From the NCBI RefSeq assembly GCF_006335145.1, contig NZ_VDMN01000001.1:496001-560000 (forward strand): a stretch of DNA of 64,000 nt. Reading direction: 5' to 3'. Of this stretch, positions 47,552 to 57,480 are shown piece by piece. The translations under genes were made by a program, and so were the position numbers. The notes under the pieces are model-generated. The model was not told the DNA's origin. It did not search any database and saw nothing but the letters and a program-made list of their open reading frames with translations. Each line of letters opens with the position of its first letter. The first letter of the stretch is position 1. This stretch comes from Aliirhizobium smilacinae. Its GTDB lineage: Bacteria > Pseudomonadota > Alphaproteobacteria > Rhizobiales > Rhizobiaceae.

Positions 47552-48856
47552 TTATTCGGCCGCCTCCATGACGGCGCCTTCAGACGTCGCATTGTAGGTA
47601 TATTGGTCGATCCGCGCTTCGATTTCGGCGCGGAAATTGCGGATCAGGCCCTGGATCGGCCATGCGGCCGCGTCGCCGAGCGCGCAGATCGTGTGACCCT
47701 CGACCTGTTTGGAAACCTGGAACAGCATGTCGATTTCGCGCTTCTGGGCGTTTCCACGCACCATGCGTTCCATCAGACGCATCATCCAGCCGGTGCCTTC
47801 GCGGCACGGCGTGCACTGGCCGCAGCTTTCATGCTTGAAGAAGGCCGCGATACGCCAGATCGCCTTAATGACGTCCGTCGACTTGTCCATGACGATCATG
47901 CCGCCGGTGCCGAAGGAGGATTTCACCTCGCGCATGCCGTCGAAATCCATGATCGCATCGGCCATGTCTTCGCCGCGCACGATCGGGCAGGATGCGCCGC
48001 CGGGAATGACGGCAAGCAGGTTATCCCAGCCGCCGCGGATGCCGCCGCAATGGGTTTCGATGATTTCGCGGAACGAATGCCCCATTGCCTCTTCGAATGT
48101 GCAGGGGCGCTCGACATGGCCGGAAACCATGAACAGTTTGGTGCCGACATTGTTGGCACGGCCGATCGAGGAAAACCAGGACGCGCCGCGACGCAGGATG
48201 GTCGGCGCGACCGAGATCGATTCGACGTTGTTGACGGTGGTCGGGCAGCCATAGAGGCCCATGTTCGCCGGGAACGGCGGCTTCATGCGCGGCTGGCCCT
48301 TCTTGCCCTCGAGGCTTTCGAGAAGCGCCGTTTCTTCACCGCAGATATAGGCGCCGGCGCCGTGATGCACGACGATGTCGTAATCCCAGCCATGGACAGT
48401 GTTCTTGCCGAGCAGGCCGGCCTCGTAGCATTCATCGATCGCTGCCTGCAGCGCTTCACGTTCGCGCATATATTCGCCGCGGACATAGATGAAGGCGGTG
48501 TGGGCGCCCATGGCGAAACCGGCGATCACGCAGCCTTCGATCAGCGTATGCGGATCGTTGCGCAGGATTTCACGGTCCTTGCAGGTGCCCGGCTCGGATT
48601 CGTCGGCGTTGACGACGAGATAATGCGGGCGACCATCCGATTCCTTCGGCATGAAGGACCATTTGAGACCGGTCGGGAAGCCTGCACCACCACGTCCACG
48701 AAGGCCAGATGCCTTCATCTCGTTGATGATCCAGTCCCTGCCCTTCTCGATGATGATCTTGGTGCCGTCCCAATGGCCACGGCTCATCGCGCCCTTCAGG
48801 GACTTGTCCTTGAGGCCGTAGATATTGGTGAAGATGCGATCTTGATCTTTAAGCAT
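47552..48856 (-). CDS. nuoF: NADH-quinone oxidoreductase subunit F
   Basis: A 434-residue subunit that oxidises NADH. The NADH/FMN site is in [15 protein letters not shown] near residues 63-77 and [19 protein letters not shown] near 175, and the N3 4Fe-4S cluster in [12 protein letters not shown] near 350. It begins nine bases after nuoE, its structural partner. Confidence 0.97.
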   Translation of the reverse strand: MLKDQDRIFTNIYGLKDKSLKGAMSRGHWDGTKIIIEKGRDWIINEMKASGLRGRGGAGFPTGLKWSFMPKESDGRPHYLVVNADESEPGTCKDREILRNDPHTLIEGCVIAGFAMGAHTAFIYVRGEYMREREALQAAIDECYEAGLLGKNTVHGWDYDIVVHHGAGAYICGEETALLESLEGKKGQPRMKPPFPANMGLYGCPTTVNNVESISVAPTILRRGASWFSSIGRANNVGTKLFMVSGHVERPCTFEEAMGHSFREIIETHCGGIRGGWDNLLAVIPGGASCPIVRGEDMADAIMDFDGMREVKSSFGTGGMIVMDKSTDVIKAIWRIAAFFKHESCGQCTPCREGTGWMMRLMERMVRGNAQKREIDMLFQVSKQVEGHTICALGDAAAWPIQGLIRNFRAEIEARIDQYTYNATSEGAVMEAAE

Positions 48857-48865
48857 GTCTCACCC

Positions 48866-50032
48866 TCACCGCGGCTTCTTGCCGAAGACTTTAATGTATT
48901 CGGCTTCGCCACCCTTGGCGAGCGCCTCTGCCTGCTTGATCCAGTCGTCGCGGTCGATGCGGCCCTTGAAATTCAGGTAACCGTCCACCCATTCACGCTC
49001 AGCCTTCTCCCACGATGCAACTTGCGCAAACGTGTAGATACCGAGTTCGTGAAGCGTACCCTCGATTTTCGGACCAACACCGGAAATCAGCTTCAGGTCA
49101 TCGACTTCAGCCGGCTTTTCGATACCTTTCGGGCGGTTCTTGTCGTCCAGCGAGGGCTTTTCCGACTTTGTGCTGGACGCGGGCGAAGCCGTCGTAGTTG
49201 GCTCGGACTTGACCGGTTCGGCCTTGGCCGTCCCTGCCGGCGGCTCCTGCTCGGTGGCTTTTGCATTTGCTTCAGCCGCCTTCGGCGCCGTCACAGGGGT
49301 TTTGAGCTTCGGATCGGTCTCAGGCGCCGTATCTTTCGGCTTGGCTGCTTCTGCGGGCGGCACGGGTGCTGCATCGACAGGGGTTTCCGGCTGCGGCTCG
49401 AGATTGGTGCGCACCGGCTTGATATCGTCGTTGAGCGTCACCGCACCGCCGATTGGCGCGGACTGGTGACGGTCGATCTGCGGGCCGGTCTTGATTTCGG
49501 CGCCCTTGCCTGCTTCGAAGGCATCGATGATTTCTTCGAGACGCGCGGGCGTCAGATCCTCGTAGGCATCCTTAAAGATGATGACCATCGGTGCGTTGAC
49601 GCAAGCGCCCTGACACTCGACCTCTTCCCAGGAAAGTGTGCCATCGGCATTTGGCTGCAGCGGATCTTGGTGGATCTTGTTGCGACAGACCTTGATCAGC
49701 TCTTCGGCGCCGCGCAGCATGCAGGGCGTTGTGCCGCAGACCTGGATATGGGCGCGGGTGCCGATCGGCTTGAGCTGGAACTGGGTGTAGAAGGTCGCCA
49801 CTTCCATGACGCGGATATAGGCCATGTCGAGCTTGGCTGCGACATGCTCGATCGTGGCGCGGGTGACCCAGCCTTCCTGCTCCTGCGCACGCATCAGCAG
49901 CGGGATGACGGCAGACTGCTGCCGGCCTTCCGGATATTTCCTGATCGTTGCCTCGGCCCAGGCCGCGTTCTCTTCGTTGAAGGCGAAGTTAGCGGGCTGG
50001 AACTGTTCTTCGGCTAGTCGACGAACGGACAT
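48866..50032 (-). CDS. nuoE: NADH-quinone oxidoreductase subunit E, C-terminally extended
   Basis: 388 residues, where typical NuoE has about 160-240. The first 170 residues are the thioredoxin-like 2Fe-2S domain (CGTTPCMLRG and CQGACVNAP). Then come about 110 residues of Pro/Ala/Lys/Thr/Glu-rich linker and a C-terminal helix-hairpin-helix-like domain (LISGVGPKIEGTLHELGI) from about residue 316. Such extended NuoE proteins are known in Rhizobiales; the role of the tail is unknown. It pairs with NuoF in the NADH-oxidising module. Confidence 0.94.
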   Translation of the reverse strand: MSVRRLAEEQFQPANFAFNEENAAWAEATIRKYPEGRQQSAVIPLLMRAQEQEGWVTRATIEHVAAKLDMAYIRVMEVATFYTQFQLKPIGTRAHIQVCGTTPCMLRGAEELIKVCRNKIHQDPLQPNADGTLSWEEVECQGACVNAPMVIIFKDAYEDLTPARLEEIIDAFEAGKGAEIKTGPQIDRHQSAPIGGAVTLNDDIKPVRTNLEPQPETPVDAAPVPPAEAAKPKDTAPETDPKLKTPVTAPKAAEANAKATEQEPPAGTAKAEPVKSEPTTTASPASSTKSEKPSLDDKNRPKGIEKPAEVDDLKLISGVGPKIEGTLHELGIYTFAQVASWEKAEREWVDGYLNFKGRIDRDDWIKQAEALAKGGEAEYIKVFGKKPR

Positions 50033-50131
50033 TCTTTCTCACGCCTTATCAGTTTATTGAGACACGCTGCGAGGTCGCCGTGACGGCGATTTCGCAGGCT
50101 TTGAAAGGTAAAGTCGCAACGACAAAAGCCA

Positions 50132-51322
50132 TCAGCGGTCTACCTCACCGAACACGATATCAAACGATCCCAGGACCGCGGAAACGTCTGCCAGCTGATG
50201 CCCGCGACAGGCGAAATCCATCGCCTGCAGATGCGCATAACCCGGAGCACGGATCTTGCAGCGATACGGCTTGTTGGTGCCATCGGCGACGAGGAAGACG
50301 CCGAACTCGCCCTTGGGCGCTTCAACGGCAGCGTAAACTTCGCCGGCCGGGACGTGGTATCCCTCGGTATAAAGCTTGAAGTGGTGGATCAGCGCTTCCA
50401 TCGAGCGCTTCATCTCGCCACGCTTGGGGGGAACGACCTTGCCATCGGTGGCCGAGAAGGGTCCAGTCTTTGCGTCGCTCAGCAGGCGGTTGACGCACTG
50501 TTTCATGATCTTGCAGCTCTCGCGCATCTCGATCATGCGGATCAGATAGCGGTCATAACAATCGCCGTTCTTGCCGATCGGGATGTCGAATTCGAGCTCG
50601 GAATAACATTCATAGGGCTGTGCACGGCGCAGGTCCCAAGCGGCACCAGAACCACGCACCATGACGCCGGAAAAGCCGCGCGCCCAGGCATCGTTGATAT
50701 CGATCACGCCGATATCGACGTTACGCTGCTTGAAGATGCGGTTGCCGGTCAAAAGGTCGTCGATGTCGTCCAGCTTGGACGGGAACTGGTCGCACCATGC
50801 GCCGATATCTTCGACCAGCTCATGCGGCAGATCCTGATGAACACCGCCGGGACGGAAATAGGCGGCGTGCATACGGGCACCACAGGCACGCTCGTAAAAC
50901 ACCATCAGCTTTTCGCGCTCTTCGAAACCCCAGAGCGGAGGAGTGAGCGCGCCAACGTCCATGGCCTGGGTGGTGACGTTCAAGAGATGCGACAGGATAC
51001 GGCCGATCTCGGAATAAAGGACGCGGATCAGCTGGCCGCGGATCGGGATTTCCAGACCCAGCATCTTTTCGACGGCCAGGGCAAAGGCATGTTCCTGGTT
51101 CATCGGCGCGACGTAATCGAGGCGATCGAAATAGGGAACGGCCTGAAGATAGGTCTTCGTCTCAATAAGCTTTTCGGTGCCGCGATGCAAAAGGCCGATA
51201 TGCGGATCGACACGCTCCACAATTTCGCCGTCGAGTTCCAACACAAGCCGCAGAACGCCGTGCGCTGCAGGGTGCTGCGGTCCGAAATTGATATTGAAGT
51301 TACGAACGTTGTGCTCGGTCAT
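50132..51322 (-). CDS. nuoD: NADH-quinone oxidoreductase subunit D
   Basis: A 396-residue subunit lining the quinone site with Nuo[15 protein letters not shown] near the N-terminus holds the His pair that contacts the quinone head group; the C-terminus ends [10 protein letters not shown] as in the family. ATG 51322 ([11 protein letters not shown]) is preferred because GGAG lies seven bases upstream and relatives start there; 51346 adds eight residues. It is 99 bases upstream of nuoE. Confidence 0.96.
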   Translation of the reverse strand: MTEHNVRNFNINFGPQHPAAHGVLRLVLELDGEIVERVDPHIGLLHRGTEKLIETKTYLQAVPYFDRLDYVAPMNQEHAFALAVEKMLGLEIPIRGQLIRVLYSEIGRILSHLLNVTTQAMDVGALTPPLWGFEEREKLMVFYERACGARMHAAYFRPGGVHQDLPHELVEDIGAWCDQFPSKLDDIDDLLTGNRIFKQRNVDIGVIDINDAWARGFSGVMVRGSGAAWDLRRAQPYECYSELEFDIPIGKNGDCYDRYLIRMIEMRESCKIMKQCVNRLLSDAKTGPFSATDGKVVPPKRGEMKRSMEALIHHFKLYTEGYHVPAGEVYAAVEAPKGEFGVFLVADGTNKPYRCKIRAPGYAHLQAMDFACRGHQLADVSAVLGSFDIVFGEVDR

Positions 51323-51412
51323 CTGCGGCTCCATGCCAGTACTCAAGTGTACCGGGCGGGGAAAAACTTGGCGTCAAACCGGCGGTTGCGCGCCGGCTTT
51401 AGATCGTAGGCG

Positions 51413-52015
51413 TCAGGTCTTCGCCTTCTCGTCACCCGGAAGGACGTATTCGGGTCCCTCCCATGGGCTCAGGAAGTCGAAACTGCGGAATTCCTGGCGA
51501 AGCTCGACTGGCTCGTAGATGACGCGCTTGAGGCTGTCGTCGTAACGAACCTCGACGAAACCGGTGGTCGGGAAGTCCTTGCGCAGCGGGTGACCTTCAA
51601 AGCCGTAATCGGTAAGGATGCGGCGAAGATCCGGGTGGCCGGTGAACAGGATGCCGTACATGTCCCAGGCTTCACGCTCGAACCAGTCGGCGCCCGGGAA
51701 AACCGAGGTTACCGACGGAACGGTCTCTTCCTCAGCCGTTGCGAGCTTGACGCGGATGCGCAGGTTCTGCTTCGGCGACAGAAGGTGATAGACCACATCG
51801 AAACGCTTGACGCGAGCCGGGTAATCGACGCCACAGGCATCGATGAAGCTGATGAAACCGCAACGCGCATCATCACGCAGGAAGGTCAAGAGCTCGACGA
51901 CACCGGCACCGGTGGTGACGAGCGTCAGCTCGCCATAGGCAAGCACTGCGTCTTCGACCAGCGACGGGCGCGCCTCGCGGATATAGGTGGAAAGCTCGCT
52001 CAGGGCTTCGGTCAT
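51413..52015 (-). CDS. nuoC: NADH-quinone oxidoreductase subunit C
   Basis: A 200-residue subunit of the 30-kDa family, a scaffold between the NADH and quinone modules. The signature [15 protein letters not shown] stretch (here [15 protein letters not shown]) and [20 protein letters not shown] are present. It is separate from NuoD, unlike the fused NuoCD of enterobacteria. Confidence 0.96.
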   Translation of the reverse strand: MTEALSELSTYIREARPSLVEDAVLAYGELTLVTTGAGVVELLTFLRDDARCGFISFIDACGVDYPARVKRFDVVYHLLSPKQNLRIRVKLATAEEETVPSVTSVFPGADWFEREAWDMYGILFTGHPDLRRILTDYGFEGHPLRKDFPTTGFVEVRYDDSLKRVIYEPVELRQEFRSFDFLSPWEGPEYVLPGDEKAKT

Positions 52016-52033
52016 GATATCCTCCTTCAGCCC

Positions 52034-52615
52034 CTAGCGTTCGATCGTGCCGGTGCGGCGGATTTTCTTCTGCAGCAGGAGCACGCCGTAAAGCAGCGCT
52101 TCTGCCGTGGGAGGACAGCCCGGCACATAAATATCGACCGGCACGACGCGGTCACAGCCGCGCACCACCGAATAGGAATAATGGTAATAGCCACCGCCAT
52201 TGGCGCAGGAACCCATCGAAATGACGTAGCGCGGCTCCGGCATCTGGTCGTAGACCTTGCGGAGTGCAGGCGCCATCTTGTTGGTCAGCGTACCGGCAAC
52301 GATCATCACGTCGGACTGGCGCGGTGAAGCGCGCGGCGCAAAACCGAAACGCTCGACGTCGTAACGCGGCATGGAGAGCTGCATCATTTCGACGGCACAA
52401 CAGGCAAGACCAAAGGTCATCCACATCAGCGAGCCGGTACGTGCCCAGGTAATCAGCTCGTCCGTGGAGGTGACCAGAAAGCCCTTATCGGCGAGCTCGT
52501 TGTTGATCTCGCCGAAAAACGCGTCGTCGCTGCCGATCGGCTTGCCGGTATTGGGATCAATGATGCCTTTCGGCTGAGGCGCAACGAGGGTGCTGCCGCT
52601 ATCGACTACTCCCAT
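52034..52615 (-). CDS. nuoB: NADH-quinone oxidoreductase subunit B
   Basis: A 193-residue subunit that holds the terminal N2 4Fe-4S cluster, which reduces the quinone. The tandem cysteines in [10 protein letters not shown] and the further ligands in GSCANGGG and [10 protein letters not shown] are all present. The start at MGVVDSGST (52615) overlaps the end of nuoA by ten bases. Confidence 0.96.
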   Translation of the reverse strand: MGVVDSGSTLVAPQPKGIIDPNTGKPIGSDDAFFGEINNELADKGFLVTSTDELITWARTGSLMWMTFGLACCAVEMMQLSMPRYDVERFGFAPRASPRQSDVMIVAGTLTNKMAPALRKVYDQMPEPRYVISMGSCANGGGYYHYSYSVVRGCDRVVPVDIYVPGCPPTAEALLYGVLLLQKKIRRTGTIER

Positions 52616-52971
52616 TCCAGAGCTCCTTTTTTCCATTCGTAGATAAAGCCGACCGTCAAAACAGCAAGGAAGACCATCATCGACCAGAAGCCGAACCAGC
52701 CGATCTCACCGAAGGAGACCGCCCAGGGGAAAAGGAATGCCACTTCGAGATCGAAGATGATGAAGAGAATCGACACGAGATAGAATCGAATATCGAACTT
52801 CATGCGCGCATCGTCGAATGCGTTGAATCCGCATTCATAAGCCGACAGCTTCTCGGAATCGGGTGCTTTATAGGCGACAGCAAAGGGCGCTATCAAAAGC
52901 GCCAGGCCGATAACCATGGAGATTCCGATAAAGATCGCGATCGGGATGTAAGAAGCGAGAAGTTCACTCAT
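52606..52971 (-). CDS. nuoA: NADH-quinone oxidoreductase subunit A
   Basis: A 121-residue subunit with three membrane helices; [20 protein letters not shown] is the loop that nears the quinone site. ATG 52971 ([10 protein letters not shown]) is chosen over a longer frame to 53082. It is the first gene of the 14-gene nuo operon, so the operon promoter must lie in the gap above. Confidence 0.96.
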   Translation of the reverse strand: MSELLASYIPIAIFIGISMVIGLALLIAPFAVAYKAPDSEKLSAYECGFNAFDDARMKFDIRFYLVSILFIIFDLEVAFLFPWAVSFGEIGWFGFWSMMVFLAVLTVGFIYEWKKGALEWE

Positions 52972-53622
52972 GATATCCAACCCCTGCCTGCAAGAAGCGT
53001 CGAACGACGCATTTTTAGGCAATGCGCGGGCAAGCGAACGTGCATTGCAACAAGCCGTGACTATCGCAGCAGCGTTTCCCACGCAAGTGCTTTAACAGGC
53101 CACCTCACACGCATAAGGGTGCGAAAGACGACAAAATGTCGCAGAGGGCGCCGGAAAGCCTGAAACGATTGAAAAACTGCGATACCATTCGTTCGAAAGT
53201 ATCGCGAAAAGTTATTAACAGGAGTGAAAAACTCAACGTTTGCAGCGGAATTGCGCTTTGGTAATTCCATGCACAGGAAACAGACCCTGCGACAATTCCC
53301 CACATGCCGGCGGATCCGCCAGAACAAACTTTCTGGTTGCAAACCTGCAGGAAAACACAGGTAAAAAGTCCCCTCCTCCAGCAACCGCTCGCGTATTGCG
53401 GGAAGCGCCTCTGAGAATCAGAAACATACCTCAGACGAACAATAAAATACCTAGGCGAAAGGGTGCGATCACGCGATTGCGAACGGCAGACCACCCACTC
53501 GCCTTGCGCTCACTCGAAAGCCTGCGACAGCACGGCCATCTGTACCGGGAGAATTGCGGGATACGCAGAGCTGCCGCCCTCAGGCACAGCAACTCAAAAG
53601 AAGGAGGACAATCATATAGGAA
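52972..53622. other. Intergenic region upstream of nuo
   Basis: About 650 bases between nuoA and tRNA-Asp. It must contain the nuo promoter on the minus strand, but I could not single out one strong -35/-10 pair. Frames here are shadows of low quality. Confidence 0.5.
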
Positions 53623-53699
53623 TGGCGCGAGTGACGGGGCTCGAACCCGCGACCTCCGGCGTGACAGGCCGGCACTCTAACCGACTGAGCTACACCCGC
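53623..53699 (-). tRNA. tRNA-Asp (anticodon GTC)
   Basis: A 77-base tRNA with encoded CCA. The acceptor GCGGGTG pairs with CACTCGC (one G-T pair), the anticodon stem CCGGC/GCCGG flanks a loop containing GTC, and the T-arm has GGTTCGAGC. It is the first of two tandem copies. Confidence 0.97.
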
Positions 53700-53758
53700 G
53701 CATTTTGCCTTTTACGGCAGACCCAACGACATAAGCCGTCAAATCAGTGAGAGAAGAA

Positions 53759-53835
53759 TGGCGCGAGTGACGGGGCTCGAACCCGCGACCTCCGGCGTGA
53801 CAGGCCGGCACTCTAACCAACTGAGCTACACCCGC
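53759..53835 (-). tRNA. tRNA-Asp (anticodon GTC), second copy
   Basis: Differs from the first copy by one base, in the D-loop (T for C). The 59-base spacer differs from the flanks, so only the gene was duplicated or conserved. Confidence 0.97.
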
Positions 53836-54038
53836 ACATTCTTCAAGAAGCACCACCTTTAGAAGGGAAACTTCTTGGCCGGGCGACCTCAATCGCTCGG
53901 TTGGCGGCTGTCTAAGAGGTTCGCGATCGGGTGTCAAGCAGGTTTCAAGACAAAAGGATGACGCGTCTAACGTTTTCCCTGCACACACAGTTTTTTGTCG
54001 GATTGCGACGAAAAATTCAAAAAAACATCACGAAGGCT

Positions 54039-54067
54039 CTTGCGGTTTTTTCGCGATCCGCATAGAT
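54039..54067 (+). promoter_or_regulatory. Probable promoter of tRNA-Val
   Basis: CTTGCG (54039-54044) and ATAGAT (54062-54067) are separated by 17 bases, close to the alphaproteobacterial sigma70 form, 40 bases before the tRNA. Confidence 0.4.
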
Positions 54068-54107
54068 CACGGCCACCGACGCGGCGGGCATGGCCCGGTT
54101 AGCGGAA

Positions 54108-54183
54108 GGGCGATTAGCTCAGTTGGTAGAGCGCCTCGTTTACACCGAGGATGTCGGGAGTTCGAGTCTCTCATCGCCCACCA
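54108..54183 (+). tRNA. tRNA-Val (anticodon TAC)
   Basis: A 76-base tRNA with encoded CCA: acceptor GGGCGAT/ATCGCCC, anticodon stem CCTCG/CGAGG around a loop with TAC, T-arm AGTTCGAGT. Its 3' end marks the change from core to accessory genes. No second copy of the 3' end was found in the window. Confidence 0.97.
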
Positions 54184-54415
54184 TTTTCCCGAATGAATAC
54201 GATAATTTACAGAGTTTCAGCTTACGAGCTGAGATCGACCGCACCGAAATCGCATCGAAATCCTCACTTTACAATAAGCCTAGGCCTTCCAGGCTTTCGG
54301 GTCTCCGAGGATGTAGGAAGGATTGAAAAGCCATTGGCGGGATGACGTTGATGTCGTCTCTGGGCGTGGCCAACCGCCTGGATAAAGGCCGATTGAGATC
54401 CAGACACCGGGGACC
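54184..54415. other. Spacer between tRNA-Val and mgtC-like gene
   Basis: About 230 bases without a gene. No integrase, duplicated tRNA end or insertion sequence is visible here. Confidence 0.5.
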
Positions 54416-54877
54416 CTACTCACCCTTGTCAGGCTCGGCTTTGGCCGATTTGAAGCTCGCCATGACCCTTAGAGTGAGGAACGTCACGATCGACAACACA
54501 ATGGCGGTGTCGTACGCTCCAAGCCCCACAGCCGTGCCGATGGCTCCGGTAGCCCAGATGCTTGCCGCTGTCGCCGTGCCGCGTGTTCCGAGCTTGCCGA
54601 CCAAAATAGCGCCGCCGCCGATAAAGCCGACCCCGTTGATAATGCCCTCAACGATGCGGGCCGTCGCCTCCGCATTGCCGACAGTGACAGTTTCAGTCGC
54701 CTGAATGAAGCCGCATGCGGCGATCGCGACCAGAGGGAATGTGCGAAGACCAGCACTTCTTTCGTTGCGCTCGCGATCCCAAGCGATTGGCAAGGCCAGG
54801 ACGTAGGCGACCAGCATCGCGACCAGATGAGGGATGATGTTCAGCTCGACGCCGATAGAGGCAAGCCACTCGCTCAC
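54416..54877 (-). CDS. MgtC/SapB family membrane protein
   Basis: A 153-residue protein with four to five membrane helices. The N-terminal ALPIAWDREREN-like motif (here PIAWDRERNERSAGLRTFPL) and GVGFIGGGAI are family signatures. Members include the virulence factor MgtC, involved in magnesium or acid stress, but many are uncharacterised. GTG 54877 has AAGGAGG eight bases upstream and overlaps the DedA stop (GTGA), so the two are coupled. Confidence 0.85.
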   Translation of the reverse strand: MSEWLASIGVELNIIPHLVAMLVAYVLALPIAWDRERNERSAGLRTFPLVAIAACGFIQATETVTVGNAEATARIVEGIINGVGFIGGGAILVGKLGTRGTATAASIWATGAIGTAVGLGAYDTAIVLSIVTFLTLRVMASFKSAKAEPDKGE

Positions 54878-55476
54878 TCGGGTTCCTCCTTGAATGTTGC
54901 AACCCGGAAGATGTAGACGCCGACCAGGATGACCAGCACCGCAGTAGAGATCGGATCGACATAATCCTGAATGACGCTGTAGGCCTGCCCGAGGAGGAAC
55001 CCTGCAAACGCCAGAGCGGCGGTCCACAGGAGCGTTCCAATCGACGAGAAGACGAGGAACTGGCCCAGAGCCATGTTGGAAACGCCTGCGGGAACGGAGA
55101 TTAGCGTCCTGACCGTCGGTATCAGCCTGCCGAGCAGGACTGACGAATTGCCGTGCCGTTTGAAACGGTCGGATGCCGCGTCCACGTCGGATGGTGACAT
55201 CGTCAGCCAACGCCCGTGCGTTCTTGCCAGTCGGCGCACGCCTTCATGTCCGAGACGGCGCCCGAGATAGTACCAGGGCAGCGTGCCAAGGAGGGATCCG
55301 ACCGTTCCGGCGGCGATGACAGTTAATATGTTCATGTCCCCTTGCGTGGCGAGATATCCAGCAAGCGGCATGATCAACTCGGAAGGTATCGGCGGGAAAA
55401 CGTTTTCCAGGAACATGAGCAGCCCGATCCCAAAGGGACCGAGCTGCACCATCATTGACTGCACGAACGCTTCCAT
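54874..55476 (-). CDS. DedA family membrane protein
   Basis: A 200-residue protein of the DedA/VTT (SNARE-associated) family. FLENVFPPIPSELIMPLAGY, GSLLGTLPWYYLGRRLG and LLGRLIPTVRTLISVPAG are diagnostic; the last carries the conserved Arg residues. DedA proteins act in lipid carrier recycling and envelope stress. It is encoded upstream of the MgtC-like gene with overlapping codons, a stress-type membrane pair. Confidence 0.88.
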   Translation of the reverse strand: MEAFVQSMMVQLGPFGIGLLMFLENVFPPIPSELIMPLAGYLATQGDMNILTVIAAGTVGSLLGTLPWYYLGRRLGHEGVRRLARTHGRWLTMSPSDVDAASDRFKRHGNSSVLLGRLIPTVRTLISVPAGVSNMALGQFLVFSSIGTLLWTAALAFAGFLLGQAYSVIQDYVDPISTAVLVILVGVYIFRVATFKEEPE

Positions 55477-55504
55477 CGTCAGTGGCTCTCAAACACTGGC
55501 GAAC

Positions 55505-55987
55505 TCACATCTCGACTTTGCCAGTGTCGCCCATATCCGGGCGGGAGCTTGTGACCGCTGCAGCAGCCATTTTGATGTAGCTGATGATGGTGCCGGGGCT
55601 ATCCCAGTACTCGGCTGAGGACGGGGTGACTTTCAAAATCCGGATCGACGGGTCATCGGCATTGTCCCACCACGCCTTTGCAGGCGTTGCCCAAAGCTCA
55701 CGAATTTTTTCGCGATCATTTTCGATTTCGGCAGTGCCGGAAATGGAGACGTATTTCTGCCCTTTGGAGTCAGCGAAGGCCAAACAGACATTCGGGTGAC
55801 GAGAAACCTCCGCGTCCTTATGGCTTGCGACATCTGTCAAAAAATAGAATGCGTTTTCCAACCGCTCGGCATATGCGGACATCGGTCGCGCCCTGAGATC
55901 CAAGCCAGTCTGCGTGGTCAGCATGCAGAAGCCAATCTTGTCTGCCAGATCCCAGACCTTCGCATTGTCGTCTTCGTCGTGCGCCAT
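55505..55987 (-). CDS. Pyridoxamine-phosphate-oxidase-fold protein (general stress type)
   Basis: About 160 residues of the flavin-binding split-barrel fold, close to general stress protein 26. GFCMLTT, RPMSAYAE, FYFLTDVASHK and VSISGTAEIENDREKI follow the family order. The third of three tandem ATGs (55987) has AAGGAG seven bases upstream and is preferred. It is likely an FMN- or F420-like cofactor binder. It lies 28 bases upstream of dedA and probably shares its transcript. A related protein is encoded at 61930. Confidence 0.82.
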   Translation of the reverse strand: MAHDEDDNAKVWDLADKIGFCMLTTQTGLDLRARPMSAYAERLENAFYFLTDVASHKDAEVSRHPNVCLAFADSKGQKYVSISGTAEIENDREKIRELWATPAKAWWDNADDPSIRILKVTPSSAEYWDSPGTIISYIKMAAAAVTSSRPDMGDTGKVEM

Positions 55988-56115
55988 CATCATTCTCCTT
56001 CAGTTGCCGCCAGAGAACGGTGACGACAACACGAAGTTCCAAGAAATGGCGCGAGCATTGGACGCGACCGCGCTGGCATGAGGCATCGCATGGCGCCTGG
56101 CGATAAAATCACGGC

Positions 56116-56325
56116 TCAATCACGATACTCATCGTCTGTGGGAGGAACACGCTGACTTTCTGTCAGGTTCTTTCCGATAAGGAGCAAACATGCCACATCT
56201 TCCCAGCCGCAAATCCACGAAACCGCAGCCAAAAGCTCGGACTTCCCATTGGGGGAGATGATGGCGGTTTTATCAGTCGTGGTGAGCTTGGAGATCGTAA
56301 CAGCGCGCTTGCTATTCGTCCTCAC
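56116..56325 (-). CDS. Hypothetical protein downstream of receiver gene
   Basis: 69 residues from a GTG, 26 bases after the receiver-domain gene on the same strand. It has a soluble N-terminus, a short hydrophobic run (EDVACLLLIG) and an acidic end. No family is recognised, and the ribosome site is poor, so it may not be real. Confidence 0.35.
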   Translation of the reverse strand: MRTNSKRAVTISKLTTTDKTAIISPNGKSELLAAVSWICGWEDVACLLLIGKNLTESQRVPPTDDEYRD

Positions 56326-56351
56326 CCCAGCATCATCGTGAAGGTTTTGCG

Positions 56352-56756
56352 CTAGGAAGCTTGGGCAAGCGGATCAGAGGTGGTGTCCGACACATGCCCG
56401 TTGGCAGGGATCTCCCGGTTCAATAGATCCAAGATCGCATCAACGCCAAATGGCTTAGGGATAAAAACCCAGTCATCCCGCAACCCCTCGTCTACGGCAC
56501 GACCCGACATTACGATGATGGTCGTGTTGGGTGCATGTGAGGCGACCACGGACGCCAGATCCAACCCACTCAATCCGCCTGGCATGTCCACATCCGTGAT
56601 CAGGATGTCAAATGCCGGATTATGACCGATCACGCCAATGGCCTCGAGGACATTGGACGCAAGGGAAACACTAAACCCTTCGTCCATCAATGCGTCAGCT
56701 AGAACTGCGCGGATCAGGGGCTCGTCTTCGACTAACAGCACGGATCGCATTGGCAT
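56352..56756 (-). CDS. Single-domain response regulator
   Basis: A 134-residue receiver domain without output domain. VEDE (residues 9-12), the phospho-acceptor Asp in LITDVDMPGG, Ser in IVMSGRA and Lys in FIPKPFG make a full set. Such lone receivers in rhizobia usually serve phosphorelays or general stress signalling, but no kinase is adjacent. A TGAGG site precedes the ATG. It is divergent from the cyclodeaminase-like gene. Confidence 0.88.
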   Translation of the reverse strand: MPMRSVLLVEDEPLIRAVLADALMDEGFSVSLASNVLEAIGVIGHNPAFDILITDVDMPGGLSGLDLASVVASHAPNTTIIVMSGRAVDEGLRDDWVFIPKPFGVDAILDLLNREIPANGHVSDTTSDPLAQAS

Positions 56757-56886
56757 CGGCGGACCTCATTGAATCGGTATATCGTCACAACTCGTCCCGG
56801 CGAAAATCAGCACGCCCCAACCGCTAGTCTTTGCTAACATATTTAATAAAATGCGAATATTCTGATCGAAGTGGGGAGGTTTCGAT

Positions 56887-57480
56887 TTGGATCTGCTTGA
56901 TCACACGGTGAATGAGCTCCTTGACCTGATCGGTCGCAGTTCACCGCAGGTGTCGGGAAGCACCGCCGCACTTCTGACATCTGAATTCGGGATCGCCATG
57001 TGCAAAATGGCACTGTTGGTCTCAAGCGGCGATAGTGCCGGAAATGAGATCACTGTTGTTCTCCTCGATTCAATCTCAAGGGACATCTCCGCTGCAGCGA
57101 CGAGAGATAGGGCCAGCGTATTGGCGCTTATCGAAACGATGAAACTGAACGAGCCTCGCGACGTCGTCCGCCCTGCCCTTATCGAAGCGACCCGTCAACC
57201 ACTGTTGGCCTGTCACCTTCTTGTCGAAGCTCTCGAATTGCTGGCGCGGTATGCAGCTGATGTCGATCCATCAGTTGCAAGTGACTACTATGCCGGGACG
57301 ATGGTTATCAGCACCGGCTTCAAAGCTGTCATCATGGCAGTTGATGCCAATCTCAAGGACGACAGGATGGGGGATTTGCGCGATCTTATTTCCGTTGATC
57401 GGGCAGGTCTGTCGCAAAGACATGGCTTCGCTTCAAACTCCTTGAAGCGAGGTGCCTTAAATATCGGTTTTGACTGGTGA
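56887..57480 (+). CDS. Cyclodeaminase/cyclohydrolase (FTCD_C)-like protein
   Basis: A 197-residue helical protein. The N-terminal SPQVSGSTAALLTSEFGIAM resembles the Gly-rich helix start of the formiminotransferase-cyclodeaminase C-terminal family (usually PGGGSVAALAGALGAAL), and the remaining helices fit in spacing. The start is TTG 56887, supported by a GGGGAGG site seven bases upstream. It is normally linked to folate-dependent histidine or serine metabolism, but none of those genes is here and key Gly residues are replaced, so the activity is doubtful. Its stop overlaps the start of the AbiEi remnant. Confidence 0.55.
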   Translation: MDLLDHTVNELLDLIGRSSPQVSGSTAALLTSEFGIAMCKMALLVSSGDSAGNEITVVLLDSISRDISAAATRDRASVLALIETMKLNEPRDVVRPALIEATRQPLLACHLLVEALELLARYAADVDPSVASDYYAGTMVISTGFKAVIMAVDANLKDDRMGDLRDLISVDRAGLSQRHGFASNSLKRGALNIGFDW

